Shown here: one piece after another, positions 1 through 7,481 of the stretch
Layout of the letters: every line of letters begins with the position of its first letter
How positions within the stretch are numbered: position 1 is the stretch's first letter
Assembly (NCBI GenBank): GCA_021845905.1
Contig: JAJZVA010000007.1
Location: 62,001 to 126,000, forward strand
Direction: 5' to 3'
Length of the DNA: 64,000 bases
DNA from: Pseudomonadota bacterium
GTDB taxonomy: Bacteria; Pseudomonadota; Alphaproteobacteria; Micavibrionales; UBA2020
Made by a program: the position numbers and the translations under genes
Notes under the pieces: generated by a model
What the model saw: only the letters and a program-made list of their open reading frames with translations
What the model was told of the DNA's origin: nothing
Databases searched by the model: none

Positions 1-883
1 CCTGCTTGGAAAGTGGAACAATATGCTCGTCGCGCATTTTTGTGATTTCCGCCGGAAGCCGCCATTCCTTGGCCTCAAGGTCAACGTCTTTCCATGTCGA
101 TTTCCGCAGTTCTCCGGTGCGGACAAACGTCAACAGCATAAGTCGGATAGCAAGCTTATTTTGCAATGTGGTTTTCGCCTCATCCAGCCGTTGCAGAAAT
201 TCCGGAAGTTCCTTGGCCGTGATTGCCGGATAATTTTTGGCCTTATGCGGTTTCAGGGCGCGTCCATCCCGCAAAGGATAGGCGGGATTAATCGCCATGC
301 GCTCGGTCACAATGGCATAGTTGAAAATGGAGCTGGCCGTTTGCAAGACGCGGTGCGAAACTTCCGTCCCGCCGCGCCGTTTCAGGTGCCCGTCCCCGCG
401 TGTAATTTTCTGGGTTTCAACCTTCCTGATCGTATTCAGCAGTTCCAGCGTGGAAATGTCGGCTATCGGACGTTTGCCCAGTTCCGCGATAAGATGGATT
501 TCAATGCGCCGCCAGAGCCTGTCCGCATGTTCCGGCGTCCATTTGGACTTGTTGTTCTCAAACCATTCCTTGGCTACCCCCTCAAAGGTGTTTTCCGCAT
601 TGAAAACGGCGCGGCGCTTTTCTTCCTGCTTGGCCGCGCCGGGGTCTATGCCGTTGGCAAGGGCTTTACGTGCCTCATGGCGCTTGTCGCGTGCCTCGGC
701 CAGCGAAATTTCAGGGTAAGCGCCCAGCGCCAGCATCTTTTCTTTGCCAAGGACGAAATACCGGAATCGCCAGAACTTCCTGCCTTTGGGCGTCACCTGC
801 AAATAAAGCCCGTCCCCGTCCGCAAGGCGGTACATTTTGGCCTTGGGCTTGGCGCTCTTGATCTTTAATTCCGTTAATTGCAT
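1..883 (-). CDS. tyrosine recombinase / P4-type integrase (3' end outside window)
   Basis: This is a site-specific tyrosine recombinase of the P4/phage-integrase kind, read leftward and cut by the window edge after 294 codons. It starts at the ATG at 883 (MQLTELKIKSAKPK), with the N-terminal arm-binding domain typical of integrases that target tRNA genes (residues 1 to about 90, containing DGDGLYLQV and FRYFVLGKEKMLALGAYP). A SAM-like core-binding domain follows at about 100-190. The catalytic domain begins with LMLLTFVRTGELR, which carries the first catalytic arginine. The His-x-x-Arg box and the tyrosine are off the left edge. The gene points away from the tRNA-Phe at 1047-1122, leaving 163 bp between them, which is the usual layout of an element inserted in the tRNA 3' end. 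No open frame is broken in the visible part, so the integrase may be intact. Confidence 0.93.
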   Translation of the reverse strand, partial: MQLTELKIKSAKPKAKMYRLADGDGLYLQVTPKGRKFWRFRYFVLGKEKMLALGAYPEISLAEARDKRHEARKALANGIDPGAAKQEEKRRAVFNAENTFEGVAKEWFENNKSKWTPEHADRLWRRIEIHLIAELGKRPIADISTLELLNTIRKVETQKITRGDGHLKRRGGTEVSHRVLQTASSIFNYAIVTERMAINPAYPLRDGRALKPHKAKNYPAITAKELPEFLQRLDEAKTTLQNKLAIRLMLLTFVRTGELRKSTWKDVDLEAKEWRLPAEITKMRDEHIVPLSKQ

Positions 884-894
884 GGGTATCTCCT

Positions 895-935
895 AGCTGG
901 GTACTTTTATCCGGTACCCAGCATGGTACCCAGCT
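895..935. repeat. inverted/direct 10-bp repeats upstream of the integrase
   Basis: AGCTGGGTAC (895-904) is the reverse complement of GTACCCAGCT (926-935), and a third copy, GGTACCCAGC, lies between them at 913-922 in direct orientation to the last. The cluster sits just upstream of the integrase ATG, between it and the tRNA. It could be an operator for integrase autoregulation or an arm-type recombinase/excisionase site. The repeats are visible in the sequence; the role is inference. Confidence 0.55.
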
Positions 936-1046
936 TCGTGCCGGATGTCACGGAATCCTTGCGGAAGCCATAGGACGCTAAAATGGCTGTTTTCTTAGGT
1001 TTTTATGATGCTTTTGGATTTTGCAGGATGTCTTTGGAGGAAGAAA

Positions 1047-1090
1047 TGGTGCCCAGACGCGGATTTGAACCACGGACACGATGATTTTCA
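1047..1090. other. putative attachment site (3' part of tRNA-Phe)
   Basis: Integrases of the P4 type usually recombine within the T-arm or anticodon part of a tRNA gene, and the element then carries a copy of the tRNA 3' end. The 3' half of tRNA-Phe faces the integrase, so one att core should lie here. The exact crossover and the matching copy at the far end cannot be seen, because the rest of the element is outside the window. Confidence 0.45.
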
Positions 1091-1122
1091 GTCATCTGCT
1101 CTACCAACTGAGCTATCTGGGC
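1047..1122 (-). tRNA. tRNA-Phe (GAA anticodon)
   Basis: The 76-nt leftward sequence folds as a complete tRNA. The acceptor stem is GCCCAGA/TCTGGGC with discriminator A and an encoded CCA end, the D arm contains AGCTCAGTTGGTAGAGC, the anticodon arm reads CTGAAAATC with anticodon GAA, and the T arm is TTCAAATC. Its 3' end faces the integrase at 1-883, so it is the probable attachment site of that element. Because the tRNA is intact, insertion would have restored its 3' end. The infA-maf-RNase G genes next to it are a common alphaproteobacterial arrangement. Confidence 0.97.
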
Positions 1123-1197
1123 ATGCTGATTTACAGCGAAGGACTTTATAAGCAATAAAAAGGGTTATGTCCAGCGGTTTTTTGGCCGCCAAGTCTT

Positions 1198-2400
1198 TTA
1201 TTTCGCTAGGTTTTCAGCAAGACTGCCCGCGCGGCGGCGACGGGTGATCTCAACCATACCAAGCCGCGTGAAGCCGTGCACCTGCGTATTGGCCGCATCC
1301 TCGCCCACCGCCGCCTGCAGCTCTTCGAGCAGACGGTGGCGTTCGTCCTTCTTCTCCATATTTATAAAGTCGACGAGAATGACGCCGCTCAGGTTGCGCA
1401 GGCGGCACTGGCGGGCGACGCTTTGCGCGGCGGAAAGATTGGCCGCGACGATGCCGGACGCCGCACCCTGATTGACGTCGATGACCGTGAGCGCCGCGGT
1501 CGGCTCGATGACGAGTGACGCGCCCGAACTGAGATGCACGACATTGTCTTCCAAAGCTTCAAGCGTGCCGTAAATGTCGTGGGCCTCGAAAAGCGCGGCG
1601 GCGTTTTTTTCCGGCTTGAACAATCTCAGGCGCTTCGAGTTTGCCAGCGCAGGCTGATGCGCCGCGCTCCAGTCGGTCAGAAGCGCGAGGACCCTTTTGT
1701 TGCCCGCGCGGATATGCCCGAAAGCATCGGCGCCATAGTCGGTGAGCGCGCGCGCCACGGCATCCGGCCCTTCTTGCAGCAGACCGGGCCTGTCGCCCAT
1801 GGCCTGTTTGTCGGCGAGGATGCGTTGCCATTCCGCCTGCAGGCGCGCGGCTTCGGCCTCGATGTCTTCCTCGGACGCTTTTTCCACGGGGCTGCGCACG
1901 ATCCATCCGCCCGCGCCTTTCAGGTTGGCGGTCAGCGCGAGAATGTCTTCGTTCTCGATCTTGCGCGAAATGGTCACCTGCCGTGAAACGGGGCTGTAGG
2001 CAAGAAAGAGGCCGGAGAGATAAACCTTCATCGTCAGCCGCGGCATTTTCTCGTTTTCATCGCGGCTGCCCGCGCGGCTTTCGGATTTGACCTGCACGAC
2101 GATCATCTGCCCGCCGCTCAAAAGTTCCGCGATGCCCGAGCGCGTTTCGGAGGCATCCGCGCCGGGCGTGCGCACGTGCTTGGCCGGCAAAAATCCGGTG
2201 AGTCCGCCGCCGAGGTCGACCAGCGCGGCCTGCAGTTTCGTATCGACCTTGACCACTTTGCCAAGATAAAGCGCGCCCCACCGCGCGCGCGGCGCGCCCG
2301 CGGGGGCGTCGGCGTAAAGATCGTCCGCAACGCCGTCCCTGACGATGACGGCCATCAGGCGGCCGCCGATATCATCCGCTAAAAGTTCAAGCTCGCTCAT
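1198..2400 (-). CDS. rng: ribonuclease E/G family protein (RNase G-like)
   Basis: An endoribonuclease of the RNase E/G family, which cleaves single-stranded A/U-rich RNA and matures 16S rRNA. It has 400 residues, the size of an RNase G-like catalytic core without the long RNase E scaffold. An S1-like region (LYLGKVVKVDTKLQAALVDLG... TGFLPAKHV) lies at about 45-75. The two metal-binding aspartates sit in VIDVNQG and ILVDFINME, about residues 310 and 345. The protein ends at TRRRRAGSLAENL, with no CPxC zinc-link motif, so it may differ from E. coli RNase G in oligomerisation. The start overlaps the end of maf by 14 bp, so it is probably co-transcribed in infA-maf-rng. A small zinc-ribbon protein often follows this gene in relatives but none is seen before the tRNA. 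Confidence 0.9.
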   Translation of the reverse strand: MSELELLADDIGGRLMAVIVRDGVADDLYADAPAGAPRARWGALYLGKVVKVDTKLQAALVDLGGGLTGFLPAKHVRTPGADASETRSGIAELLSGGQMIVVQVKSESRAGSRDENEKMPRLTMKVYLSGLFLAYSPVSRQVTISRKIENEDILALTANLKGAGGWIVRSPVEKASEEDIEAEAARLQAEWQRILADKQAMGDRPGLLQEGPDAVARALTDYGADAFGHIRAGNKRVLALLTDWSAAHQPALANSKRLRLFKPEKNAAALFEAHDIYGTLEALEDNVVHLSSGASLVIEPTAALTVIDVNQGAASGIVAANLSAAQSVARQCRLRNLSGVILVDFINMEKKDERHRLLEELQAAVGEDAANTQVHGFTRLGMVEITRRRRAGSLAENLAK

Positions 2401-2953
2401 GGTTCAGGCTCCGCAACATCCGGACGGTTTCATGCAAAGGCAAACCGACGATATTCGTGTACGATCCGCTGATGAACGGAATCAGGATAGCAACTTTGCC
2501 CTGTATCGCATAGCCCCCTGCCTTGCCCTGCCATTCGTTCGTGGCGATGTATGCATCCGTTTCCGCGGACGTGAGGCATTTGAAACGCACCACGGAAGAC
2601 ACCAGCGCCTGCCTTTCGCCCGTCGGAGACTTAATCGCCACCGCGGTCAGAACCCTGTGCCTGCGCCCGGACAAAAGACGCAGGCAGGCGCGCGCCTCGG
2701 CTTCCGTCTCCGCCTTGGGCAGAATGCGCCGCCCGCAGGCGACGACCGTATCCGCCGCAAGCACATGCGCGCCGGGGTGCAGGGCAAAAACCTTTTCAGC
2801 CTTGGCATGGGCAATGCGCGCGGCATAGGCGGCAGGCAACTCGCGCGGACGGGGCGTTTCGTCGATGTCCGCGGGAACGATGCTGTCGGGAACGATGCCC
2901 GCCTGCTTCAGCAGTTCGAGGCGGCGCGGCGAGGCTGACGCAAGGACAAGCAC
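2387..2953 (-). CDS. maf: Maf-like nucleoside triphosphate pyrophosphatase
   Basis: Maf/HAM1-like pyrophosphatase that hydrolyses non-canonical or modified nucleoside triphosphates (dTTP/UTP or m7GTP subfamilies) to monophosphates, in the cytoplasm. The 188 residues begin with the diagnostic LASASPRRLELL, followed by VPADIDETP and the catalytic region VLAADTVVACGRRILPKAETEAEA, then the LSGRRHRVLTAV segment. The protein is of normal length. It lies 5 bp downstream of infA and overlaps the RNase G start, giving one leftward operon. The subfamily (YhdE-like or YceF-like) cannot be fixed by eye. Confidence 0.95.
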   Translation of the reverse strand: MLVLASASPRRLELLKQAGIVPDSIVPADIDETPRPRELPAAYAARIAHAKAEKVFALHPGAHVLAADTVVACGRRILPKAETEAEARACLRLLSGRRHRVLTAVAIKSPTGERQALVSSVVRFKCLTSAETDAYIATNEWQGKAGGYAIQGKVAILIPFISGSYTNIVGLPLHETVRMLRSLNHERA

Positions 2954-2958
2954 GGAGC

Positions 2959-3180
2959 TTATTTATACCGGAATATAATCCGGCCCTTGGTCAGGTCATA
3001 GGGCGTCATTTCGACGGTGACCTTGTCGCCTTCCAGCACGCGGATGCGGTTTTTGCGCATTTTTCCGGAGCTGTGGGCGAGGACAACGTGATCGTTGTCG
3101 AGCTTGACGCGGAACATGGCGTTCGGGAGCAACTCCTGAACGACGCCGTCGAAAGTCATCATATCTTCTTTTTCAGACAT
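2959..3180 (-). CDS. infA: translation initiation factor IF-1
   Basis: IF-1 is a single S1/OB-fold protein that blocks the ribosomal A site during initiation. The 73 residues match the family over their full length: [61 protein letters not shown]. The N-terminus MSEKEDMM is slightly longer than in E. coli, as is common in this class. It is the first gene of infA-maf-rng. Upstream on the opposite strand is the unknown gene at 3338, so the 157 bp between them hold two divergent promoters. Confidence 0.98.
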   Translation of the reverse strand: MSEKEDMMTFDGVVQELLPNAMFRVKLDNDHVVLAHSSGKMRKNRIRVLEGDKVTVEMTPYDLTKGRIIFRYK

Positions 3181-3271
3181 AGTTTCTCTTTTATACGTAA
3201 CGATTGAGACGAGGCTAACTTAGGCCGTTATGGCAGTAAATTCAAGGGGTTCAATATATTTACGAAAGATA

Positions 3272-3299
3272 TTGACATAAACTGTAACGGAAGTATCAT
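3272..3299 (+). promoter_or_regulatory. putative sigma-70-type promoter for the gene at 3338
   Basis: A perfect -35 hexamer TTGACA (3272-3277) and TATCAT (3294-3299) are separated by 16 bp. Transcription would begin near 3306, which is downstream of the first in-frame ATG (3302). That agrees with use of the GTG at 3338, which has GAGGAG (3325-3330) seven bases in front of it. Confidence 0.5.
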
Positions 3300-3337
3300 A
3301 AATGTCTCGAAAAACGCATGATTTGAGGAGCCAAAGC

Positions 3338-3967
3338 GTGAGCCCCGAAGACAGAGAAAAATTCGCCGCCGCGTTTAGGGCATGGATGGACAATAAATCC
3401 GACGCCGACACGCCAGGCTATATGGCGCGCGACGGCCGCCTCATGACGCCCCGCGAGGCCATGGAAGACGAACTGGCCTCCGGCGCCGCCTTTCTGGCCG
3501 CGGAGCTGGCGCTCGCGCAACGCCCGGGAACGACCGTCGACCAGCTGATCGACAGGGTTTTCAGGCAACAGCCCGCGCCGCAACCAAACGCAATTCAACC
3601 GCCCGACGCTCAAAAACATGAAAAAACGGAGTACGCCATGACGCCGCAGGACAAAAAAAAGTTGGAAGACGCCTACAGGGCTTTCGTGGCGCGTCATCCG
3701 AAAGCCGACGCCCCCATCGAAGGCAGTTTCGACAAAAACGGAGCGCCCATGACCTTGCGCAAAGCTTTTGAAAAAACCATCTCCAGCGGAAAGCTGGAGA
3801 TGAATGTGAGAAAATACCTGCGCGCGCATCCGGGCACGACCGTCGACGAATACATCGCCCTGCTCGATCAGCTCTATTCCGTCACGTCGGCGAAAAGCGC
3901 GCCCGGCAAGCCGCCGCGCCGCTGGAGAATTCCGGCTGAAAAAAACGCCCCGAAACCGCCGCAGTAA
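3338..3967 (+). CDS. unknown protein with an internal domain duplication
   Basis: I do not recognise this family. With the GTG start at 3338 the protein has 209 residues, consisting of two copies of a domain of about 75-80 residues. Copy A (about 1-75) opens with SPEDREKFAAAFRAWMD and closes with RPGTTVDQLIDRVF. Copy B (about 101-180) opens with TPQDKKKLEDAYRAFVA and closes with HPGTTVDEYIALLDQLY. Both contain an (R/N)(L/P)MT(P/L)R(E/K)A core. The GTG start is preferred because it has a strong GAGGAG ribosome site, begins exactly at the repeat boundary, and lies downstream of the promoter; an ATG at 3302 would add 12 residues. No signal peptide or membrane segment is seen. The linker is rich in Pro and Gln and the C-terminus is basic (PPRRWRIPAEKNAPK). 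It is convergent with murA, 4 bp away. Confidence 0.75.
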   Translation: MSPEDREKFAAAFRAWMDNKSDADTPGYMARDGRLMTPREAMEDELASGAAFLAAELALAQRPGTTVDQLIDRVFRQQPAPQPNAIQPPDAQKHEKTEYAMTPQDKKKLEDAYRAFVARHPKADAPIEGSFDKNGAPMTLRKAFEKTISSGKLEMNVRKYLRAHPGTTVDEYIALLDQLYSVTSAKSAPGKPPRRWRIPAEKNAPKPPQ

Positions 3968-3971
3968 ACAA

Positions 3972-5249
3972 TCAGTCCTCGCCGTCGTCCTTGAGCTTTT
4001 CGAGCTTCGCGCCGACGGCCTTCAGCTTGCCGACGATGTTCTCGTAGCCGCGCTCGAGGTGATAGATGCGGTGGACGCTGGTCGCGCCTTCGGCCACCAG
4101 CCCTGCCAGCACGAGCGACACGGACGCGCGCAAATCGGTCGCCATGACGTCCGCGCCCTTCAGCTTTTTCACGCCGCGCACCAAAGCGGACGACCCGTGG
4201 ACGGTGATGTCCGCGCCCATGCGGAGCAGCTCGGGCACGTGCATGAAGCGGTTTTCGAAGATCGTCTCCGTCACCATGCCCGCGCCCGTGGCGATGGTGA
4301 GCATCGACATCATCTGCGCCTGCAAGTCGGTCGGAAAGCCCGGATAAGGCTCGGTCATGATGTCGACGCCGCGCAAGACATCCTTCACGCGCCGCACCGA
4401 AACGCCGCCCGCAACTTCAGCGATGTCGACGCCCGCCTTGTGAAACGGGTCGATCATCGCGCCGAGATGGCCGATCTCGGCGTTCTTGAGGAGCAGCGCG
4501 CCGCCGGTCATCACGCCGGCGATGGCGAAGGTTCCTGCCTCGATGCGGTCGGCGATGACGCTGTGCGCCGTGCCGCGCAGGAAGGATTTTCCGCGCACGG
4601 TGATTTTGTCGGTGCCGAGGCCTTCGATCTCGGCGCCCATTTTGACAAGGCAGCCTCCGAGATCGACGATCTCCGGCTCGCGCGCGGCATTGTGCAGGAC
4701 GGTCACGCCCTTGGCGAGCGTCGCCGCCATCATGATGTTTTCCGTCGCGCCGACGGACGATTTGGGGAAATGGATCTCCGCGCCGACGAGGCCTCCGGGC
4801 GCGCGGGCGTGAATGTATCCTTCGGCGAGTTCGATCTCCGCGCCCAGCTCGCGCAAGGCGTCGATATGCATGTCGACGGGGCGCGTGCCGATCGCGCAAC
4901 CGCCGGGCAGGGAAACTTTCGCCTCGCCGTGCCGCGCCACCAGCGGCCCCAGCACGAGGATGCTGGCGCGCATCTTGCGCACCAGGTCATAGGGCGCAAG
5001 ACATGAAGACAGGCGCGCCGCATGAAGCTTGAGCGTCTTTTTTTGCGCATCGTAAGCGCAGGCGACGCCGAGCTCTTCGAGAATCTCGATCAATGACGCC
5101 ACGTCGCGCAAATCCGGCACGCGGTCGAACTCCAACGGCTGGTCGGTCAGCAGCGACGCCGCCATCAGGGGCAACGCCGCGTTTTTGGCGCCGCTGATCT
5201 CGATCTCCCCGTTCAGCGGCAAGCCGCCGGTAATGCGAATTTTGTCCAT
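3972..5249 (-). CDS. murA: UDP-N-acetylglucosamine 1-carboxyvinyltransferase
   Basis: MurA catalyses the first committed step of peptidoglycan synthesis, transferring enolpyruvate from PEP to UDP-GlcNAc; it is the fosfomycin target. The 425 residues match the family. Lys22-Asn23 lie in GAKNAALP, and the PEP-binding cysteine is in SLPGGCAIGTRP (about residue 118), so it should be fosfomycin sensitive by this criterion. Later motifs include IVDLGGCLVKMGAEIEG, TEPYPGFPTDLQAQ and DLRASVSLVLAGL. I take the ATG at 5249 as the start; a TTG two codons upstream is also in frame. No partner gene in its usual context is evident; upstream is the metallopeptidase gene at 5327. Confidence 0.97.
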   Translation of the reverse strand: MDKIRITGGLPLNGEIEISGAKNAALPLMAASLLTDQPLEFDRVPDLRDVASLIEILEELGVACAYDAQKKTLKLHAARLSSCLAPYDLVRKMRASILVLGPLVARHGEAKVSLPGGCAIGTRPVDMHIDALRELGAEIELAEGYIHARAPGGLVGAEIHFPKSSVGATENIMMAATLAKGVTVLHNAAREPEIVDLGGCLVKMGAEIEGLGTDKITVRGKSFLRGTAHSVIADRIEAGTFAIAGVMTGGALLLKNAEIGHLGAMIDPFHKAGVDIAEVAGGVSVRRVKDVLRGVDIMTEPYPGFPTDLQAQMMSMLTIATGAGMVTETIFENRFMHVPELLRMGADITVHGSSALVRGVKKLKGADVMATDLRASVSLVLAGLVAEGATSVHRIYHLERGYENIVGKLKAVGAKLEKLKDDGED

Positions 5250-5326
5250 AAGCAATTTGTCTCATGCCGGACACGGGAGTTCAACAGGAATCTTGTCTTC
5301 CGCATTTCCGGCAAGGCATTGGCTCG

Positions 5327-6334
5327 TTAGAGGTTGAAAACGAGCCGGTGCTGCCCTTGCGGCAAATGGACCTTGAGCATCTCGATGGCGGACGTTTCCT
5401 GAGCCGGCGCGCGCGCGGCGTTTTTGTTGAAAACGTCGCTCAAGGTCATGGCTTCGGCGCGCGTTGCGATCATCGCCGTGTATTTATGTTTTTCAGCATC
5501 GGGGATTTGATAGATTTTATCCCCTGCCCGAACGCCTTCGGAATGCAGCAGCGGCTGGAATATTTTCGCGCCGATGTAAAAAGTGAATTTATCCGGCGAC
5601 GCAAGGCAGGTTTTGGAGACGAGGTCATATTTTTTAAGACCGCCGCCCTTGAATGCAACCCGCGCGGCGGCCAGCGTTTCCGGAGACGGCGTCCATTCCT
5701 CCGCGTAAGAGCGGGCGCGATCGACAATCTCCGGCGGCGTCAATCCGGAGAAATAATTTTCAGCCGCGCCGTCGGCAATGATTTTATCGAGAACCGTGGT
5801 GGTAAGGTGTTTCGTATGATCATATGCAATGGCATCGTAAGCACGCATCCAGCTCCACATGGACAGGACGGGAACAGCCTCCTGTCCGAATTTTTGAAAA
5901 AACCGCAACGCGGCATAGGCGTCTGCGGCACATTCCTGATAAGGATGTGTTTTGTCTACCGGATCGCCCTCCTGTATAAGCGCATGGCCGGTTTCGTGGT
6001 AAAGGGCAAAAAGCCGTAAAGCGTTCTGATACGCAGGGCCAAAAGAATTGAAAAGATCATCATCCCTTTTGAAACAAATAAGGCTGTAAATAGGAATGGA
6101 AAACAGAGTAGTCTGAACATGGAATGAAGACAGTTCCGGGTCTTTAAAATATCGCTTTTTGATATAGCTTCGCATTTCTGCCCCAAACTCTTTTCTTATT
6201 TCCTGATCGGCGATAAAGTTCCGCACGACGGCCTTTCCCCTTTTTTTCCTGAAATAGCGCGGGAAAACATCCACCTCGGCGAACATGAGTTTTCGACGCA
6301 GATCTTGCGGAAGATCGTCGCGCAACAACTCCAC
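5327..6334 (-). CDS. putative zinc metallopeptidase, HExxH family of unknown function (paralogue of 18549-19526), 5' end possibly frameshifted
   Basis: I do not recognise a named family. The 335 residues from the GTG at 6334 contain LYHETGHALI (HExxH at about 113-117) and, 17 residues later, YQECAADAYAALRFFQKFG. The HExxH plus ExxxD pattern is that of a zinc-dependent gluzincin. No signal peptide or membrane helix is seen, so it is likely cytoplasmic. The protein at 18549-19526 is a clear paralogue (DADAYAA block, then HLTTTVLDKIIAD versus HFTLPVVERIIAD). Homology continues upstream of the GTG (YDFDFKRDVELLR versus YVFDYDREVAAFYR). No ATG, GTG or TTG exists in that frame before a stop at 6407. 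An ATG at 6407 reaches the frame only if one base of the four-T run at 6381-6384 is removed. The true start is therefore uncertain. Function unknown. Confidence 0.72.
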   Translation of the reverse strand: MELLRDDLPQDLRRKLMFAEVDVFPRYFRKKRGKAVVRNFIADQEIRKEFGAEMRSYIKKRYFKDPELSSFHVQTTLFSIPIYSLICFKRDDDLFNSFGPAYQNALRLFALYHETGHALIQEGDPVDKTHPYQECAADAYAALRFFQKFGQEAVPVLSMWSWMRAYDAIAYDHTKHLTTTVLDKIIADGAAENYFSGLTPPEIVDRARSYAEEWTPSPETLAAARVAFKGGGLKKYDLVSKTCLASPDKFTFYIGAKIFQPLLHSEGVRAGDKIYQIPDAEKHKYTAMIATRAEAMTLSDVFNKNAARAPAQETSAIEMLKVHLPQGQHRLVFNL

Positions 6335-6408
6335 GTCCCGCTTGAAATCAAAATCATAATTTTTAATGTCTTCGACCGTGAAAATAAGCCTGCCCTGATT
6401 GTGACATT

Positions 6409-6458
6409 ATTATACATATTTAATATACATAACATTATACATATTTAATATACATAAC
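6409..6458. repeat. two perfect 25-bp tandem repeats, AT-rich
   Basis: The unit at 6409-6433 is repeated exactly at 6434-6458. It begins ATTATACATATTTAATATAC and lies directly upstream of the metallopeptidase gene. On the leftward strand each copy contains TGTATAAT, a perfect extended -10 element, so the duplication doubles a candidate promoter. No good -35 hexamer is present at 17 bp. Base composition is sharply different from the flanking G+C-rich genes. Confidence 0.8.
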
Positions 6459-6544
6459 GCAAAAAAAAATAATAACCGCACGCACTTTGCTGCATACTAT
6501 TGTATGTAACGCATTGATTTTACTTAATATTAAGGAGCGAAAAA

Positions 6545-6688
6545 ATGCAGACACATGCGGCTCAATACGGGCGGGATACGGCCAAATGCAGGCAGGTTTC
6601 AGGCAAATGCGGGGTTAATCCCGTCAAATACGGACAGAAACTTTATATTTATGGGAATAATTTTCGCCCTACATGCGCGGCAGCGTGA
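6545..6688 (+). CDS. possible small protein (47 residues)
   Basis: This is a short open frame with an unusually good ribosome site: TAAGGAG lies eight bases before the ATG at 6545, after an AT-rich stretch. The peptide begins [17 protein letters not shown] and has four cysteines and several Y-G/C-G pairs. At DNA level there are four imperfect copies of CAAATGCGGG/CAATACGGGC-like words about 20-24 bp apart (near 6563, 6583, 6604, 6628). The 3' end runs 20 bp into the antisense of dcd. It might be a real small protein, a regulatory RNA or chance. I do not recognise any homologue. Confidence 0.35.
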   Translation: MQTHAAQYGRDTAKCRQVSGKCGVNPVKYGQKLYIYGNNFRPTCAAA

Positions 6689-7220
6689 CGCCCTTCTGGT
6701 CCATGTATTTTCCGGCGCGGTCGGCATAGGACACCTCGCAGATGGTATCGCCCTTGAAGAACAAAAACTGCGCGATGCCCTCGTTGGCGTAAACCTTGGC
6801 GGGCAACGGCGTGGTGTTGGAGATTTCAAGCGTCACCTGCCCCTGCCATTCCGGCTCGAGCGGCGTGACGTTGACGATCAGCCCGCAACGGGCATATGTG
6901 CTTTTGCCGAGGCAGACGACCAGCACGTCGCGCGGCACCTTGAACGTCTCGACCGTCCGCGCCAGAACGAAGCTGTTGGGCGGAATGATGCAGATGTCCG
7001 TCTTGCGGGTGACGAAGCTCGCGGGGCTGAAGTTCTTCGGATCCACCACAGCGTTGTCGACGTTGGTGAAGATCATGAACTCGTCCGAGAGGCGGCAGTC
7101 GTAGCCGTAGGACGAGAGGCCGTAGGAAATGATCCCCTCGCGCTTCATCCGTTCCTCGAAAGGCGCGATCATGCCCTGCTTCGCCTGTTCGCGTATCCAT
7201 GTGTCCGGCATGATGCCCAT
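6669..7220 (-). CDS. dcd: dCTP deaminase
   Basis: Converts dCTP to dUTP and ammonia, supplying dUMP for thymidylate synthesis. The 183-residue product from the ATG at 7220 ([18 protein letters not shown]) has family length. Motifs are [17 protein letters not shown], the phosphate-binding loop [10 protein letters not shown], and [21 protein letters not shown] with the catalytic glutamate. AAGGAG lies seven bases before this ATG and overlaps the end of the small upstream gene, so the two are probably translated together. Longer in-frame starts upstream lack a ribosome site and would add a basic, non-conserved tail. Confidence 0.96.
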   Translation of the reverse strand: MGIMPDTWIREQAKQGMIAPFEERMKREGIISYGLSSYGYDCRLSDEFMIFTNVDNAVVDPKNFSPASFVTRKTDICIIPPNSFVLARTVETFKVPRDVLVVCLGKSTYARCGLIVNVTPLEPEWQGQVTLEISNTTPLPAKVYANEGIAQFLFFKGDTICEVSYADRAGKYMDQKGVTLPRM

Positions 7221-7221
7221 T

Positions 7222-7362
7222 TTATTTCTCCTTCTTGTCGCTGCCCCGCGCGCGCGTTTGTTGTTTGCGCTTCTGCAAGTTCTGCCGCAAGGCATCGGCG
7301 CGCTTTTTGTCTTGCGCCCTGTTTTGCGTCGTTGCGGTGCTGCGTGGTTGTTTGTGATCCAT
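7222..7362 (-). CDS. small conserved basic protein, unknown function
   Basis: A 46-residue, strongly basic protein begins at the ATG at 7362 ([20 protein letters not shown]) and contains [19 protein letters not shown]. The LR-x-NL-x-(K/R)RK-x-Q-x-R pattern is, to my knowledge, found in many small alphaproteobacterial proteins without an assigned role. The stop is only one base before the dcd ATG and its last codons contain the dcd ribosome site, which implies translational coupling. A helical, RNA- or DNA-contacting peptide is possible but unproven. Confidence 0.7.
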   Translation of the reverse strand: MDHKQPRSTATTQNRAQDKKRADALRQNLQKRKQQTRARGSDKKEK

Positions 7363-7481
7363 GCCCTCGAAAGTAAAGTTCCGGCAGGGCGCGGTCAAGA
7401 CGCAGCATCGAATGCCATAGTATTCATAAAGCCTGAAATGGCACGATCATTGCAACATTCCGCCTGGAAAAGAGGCGGTAG

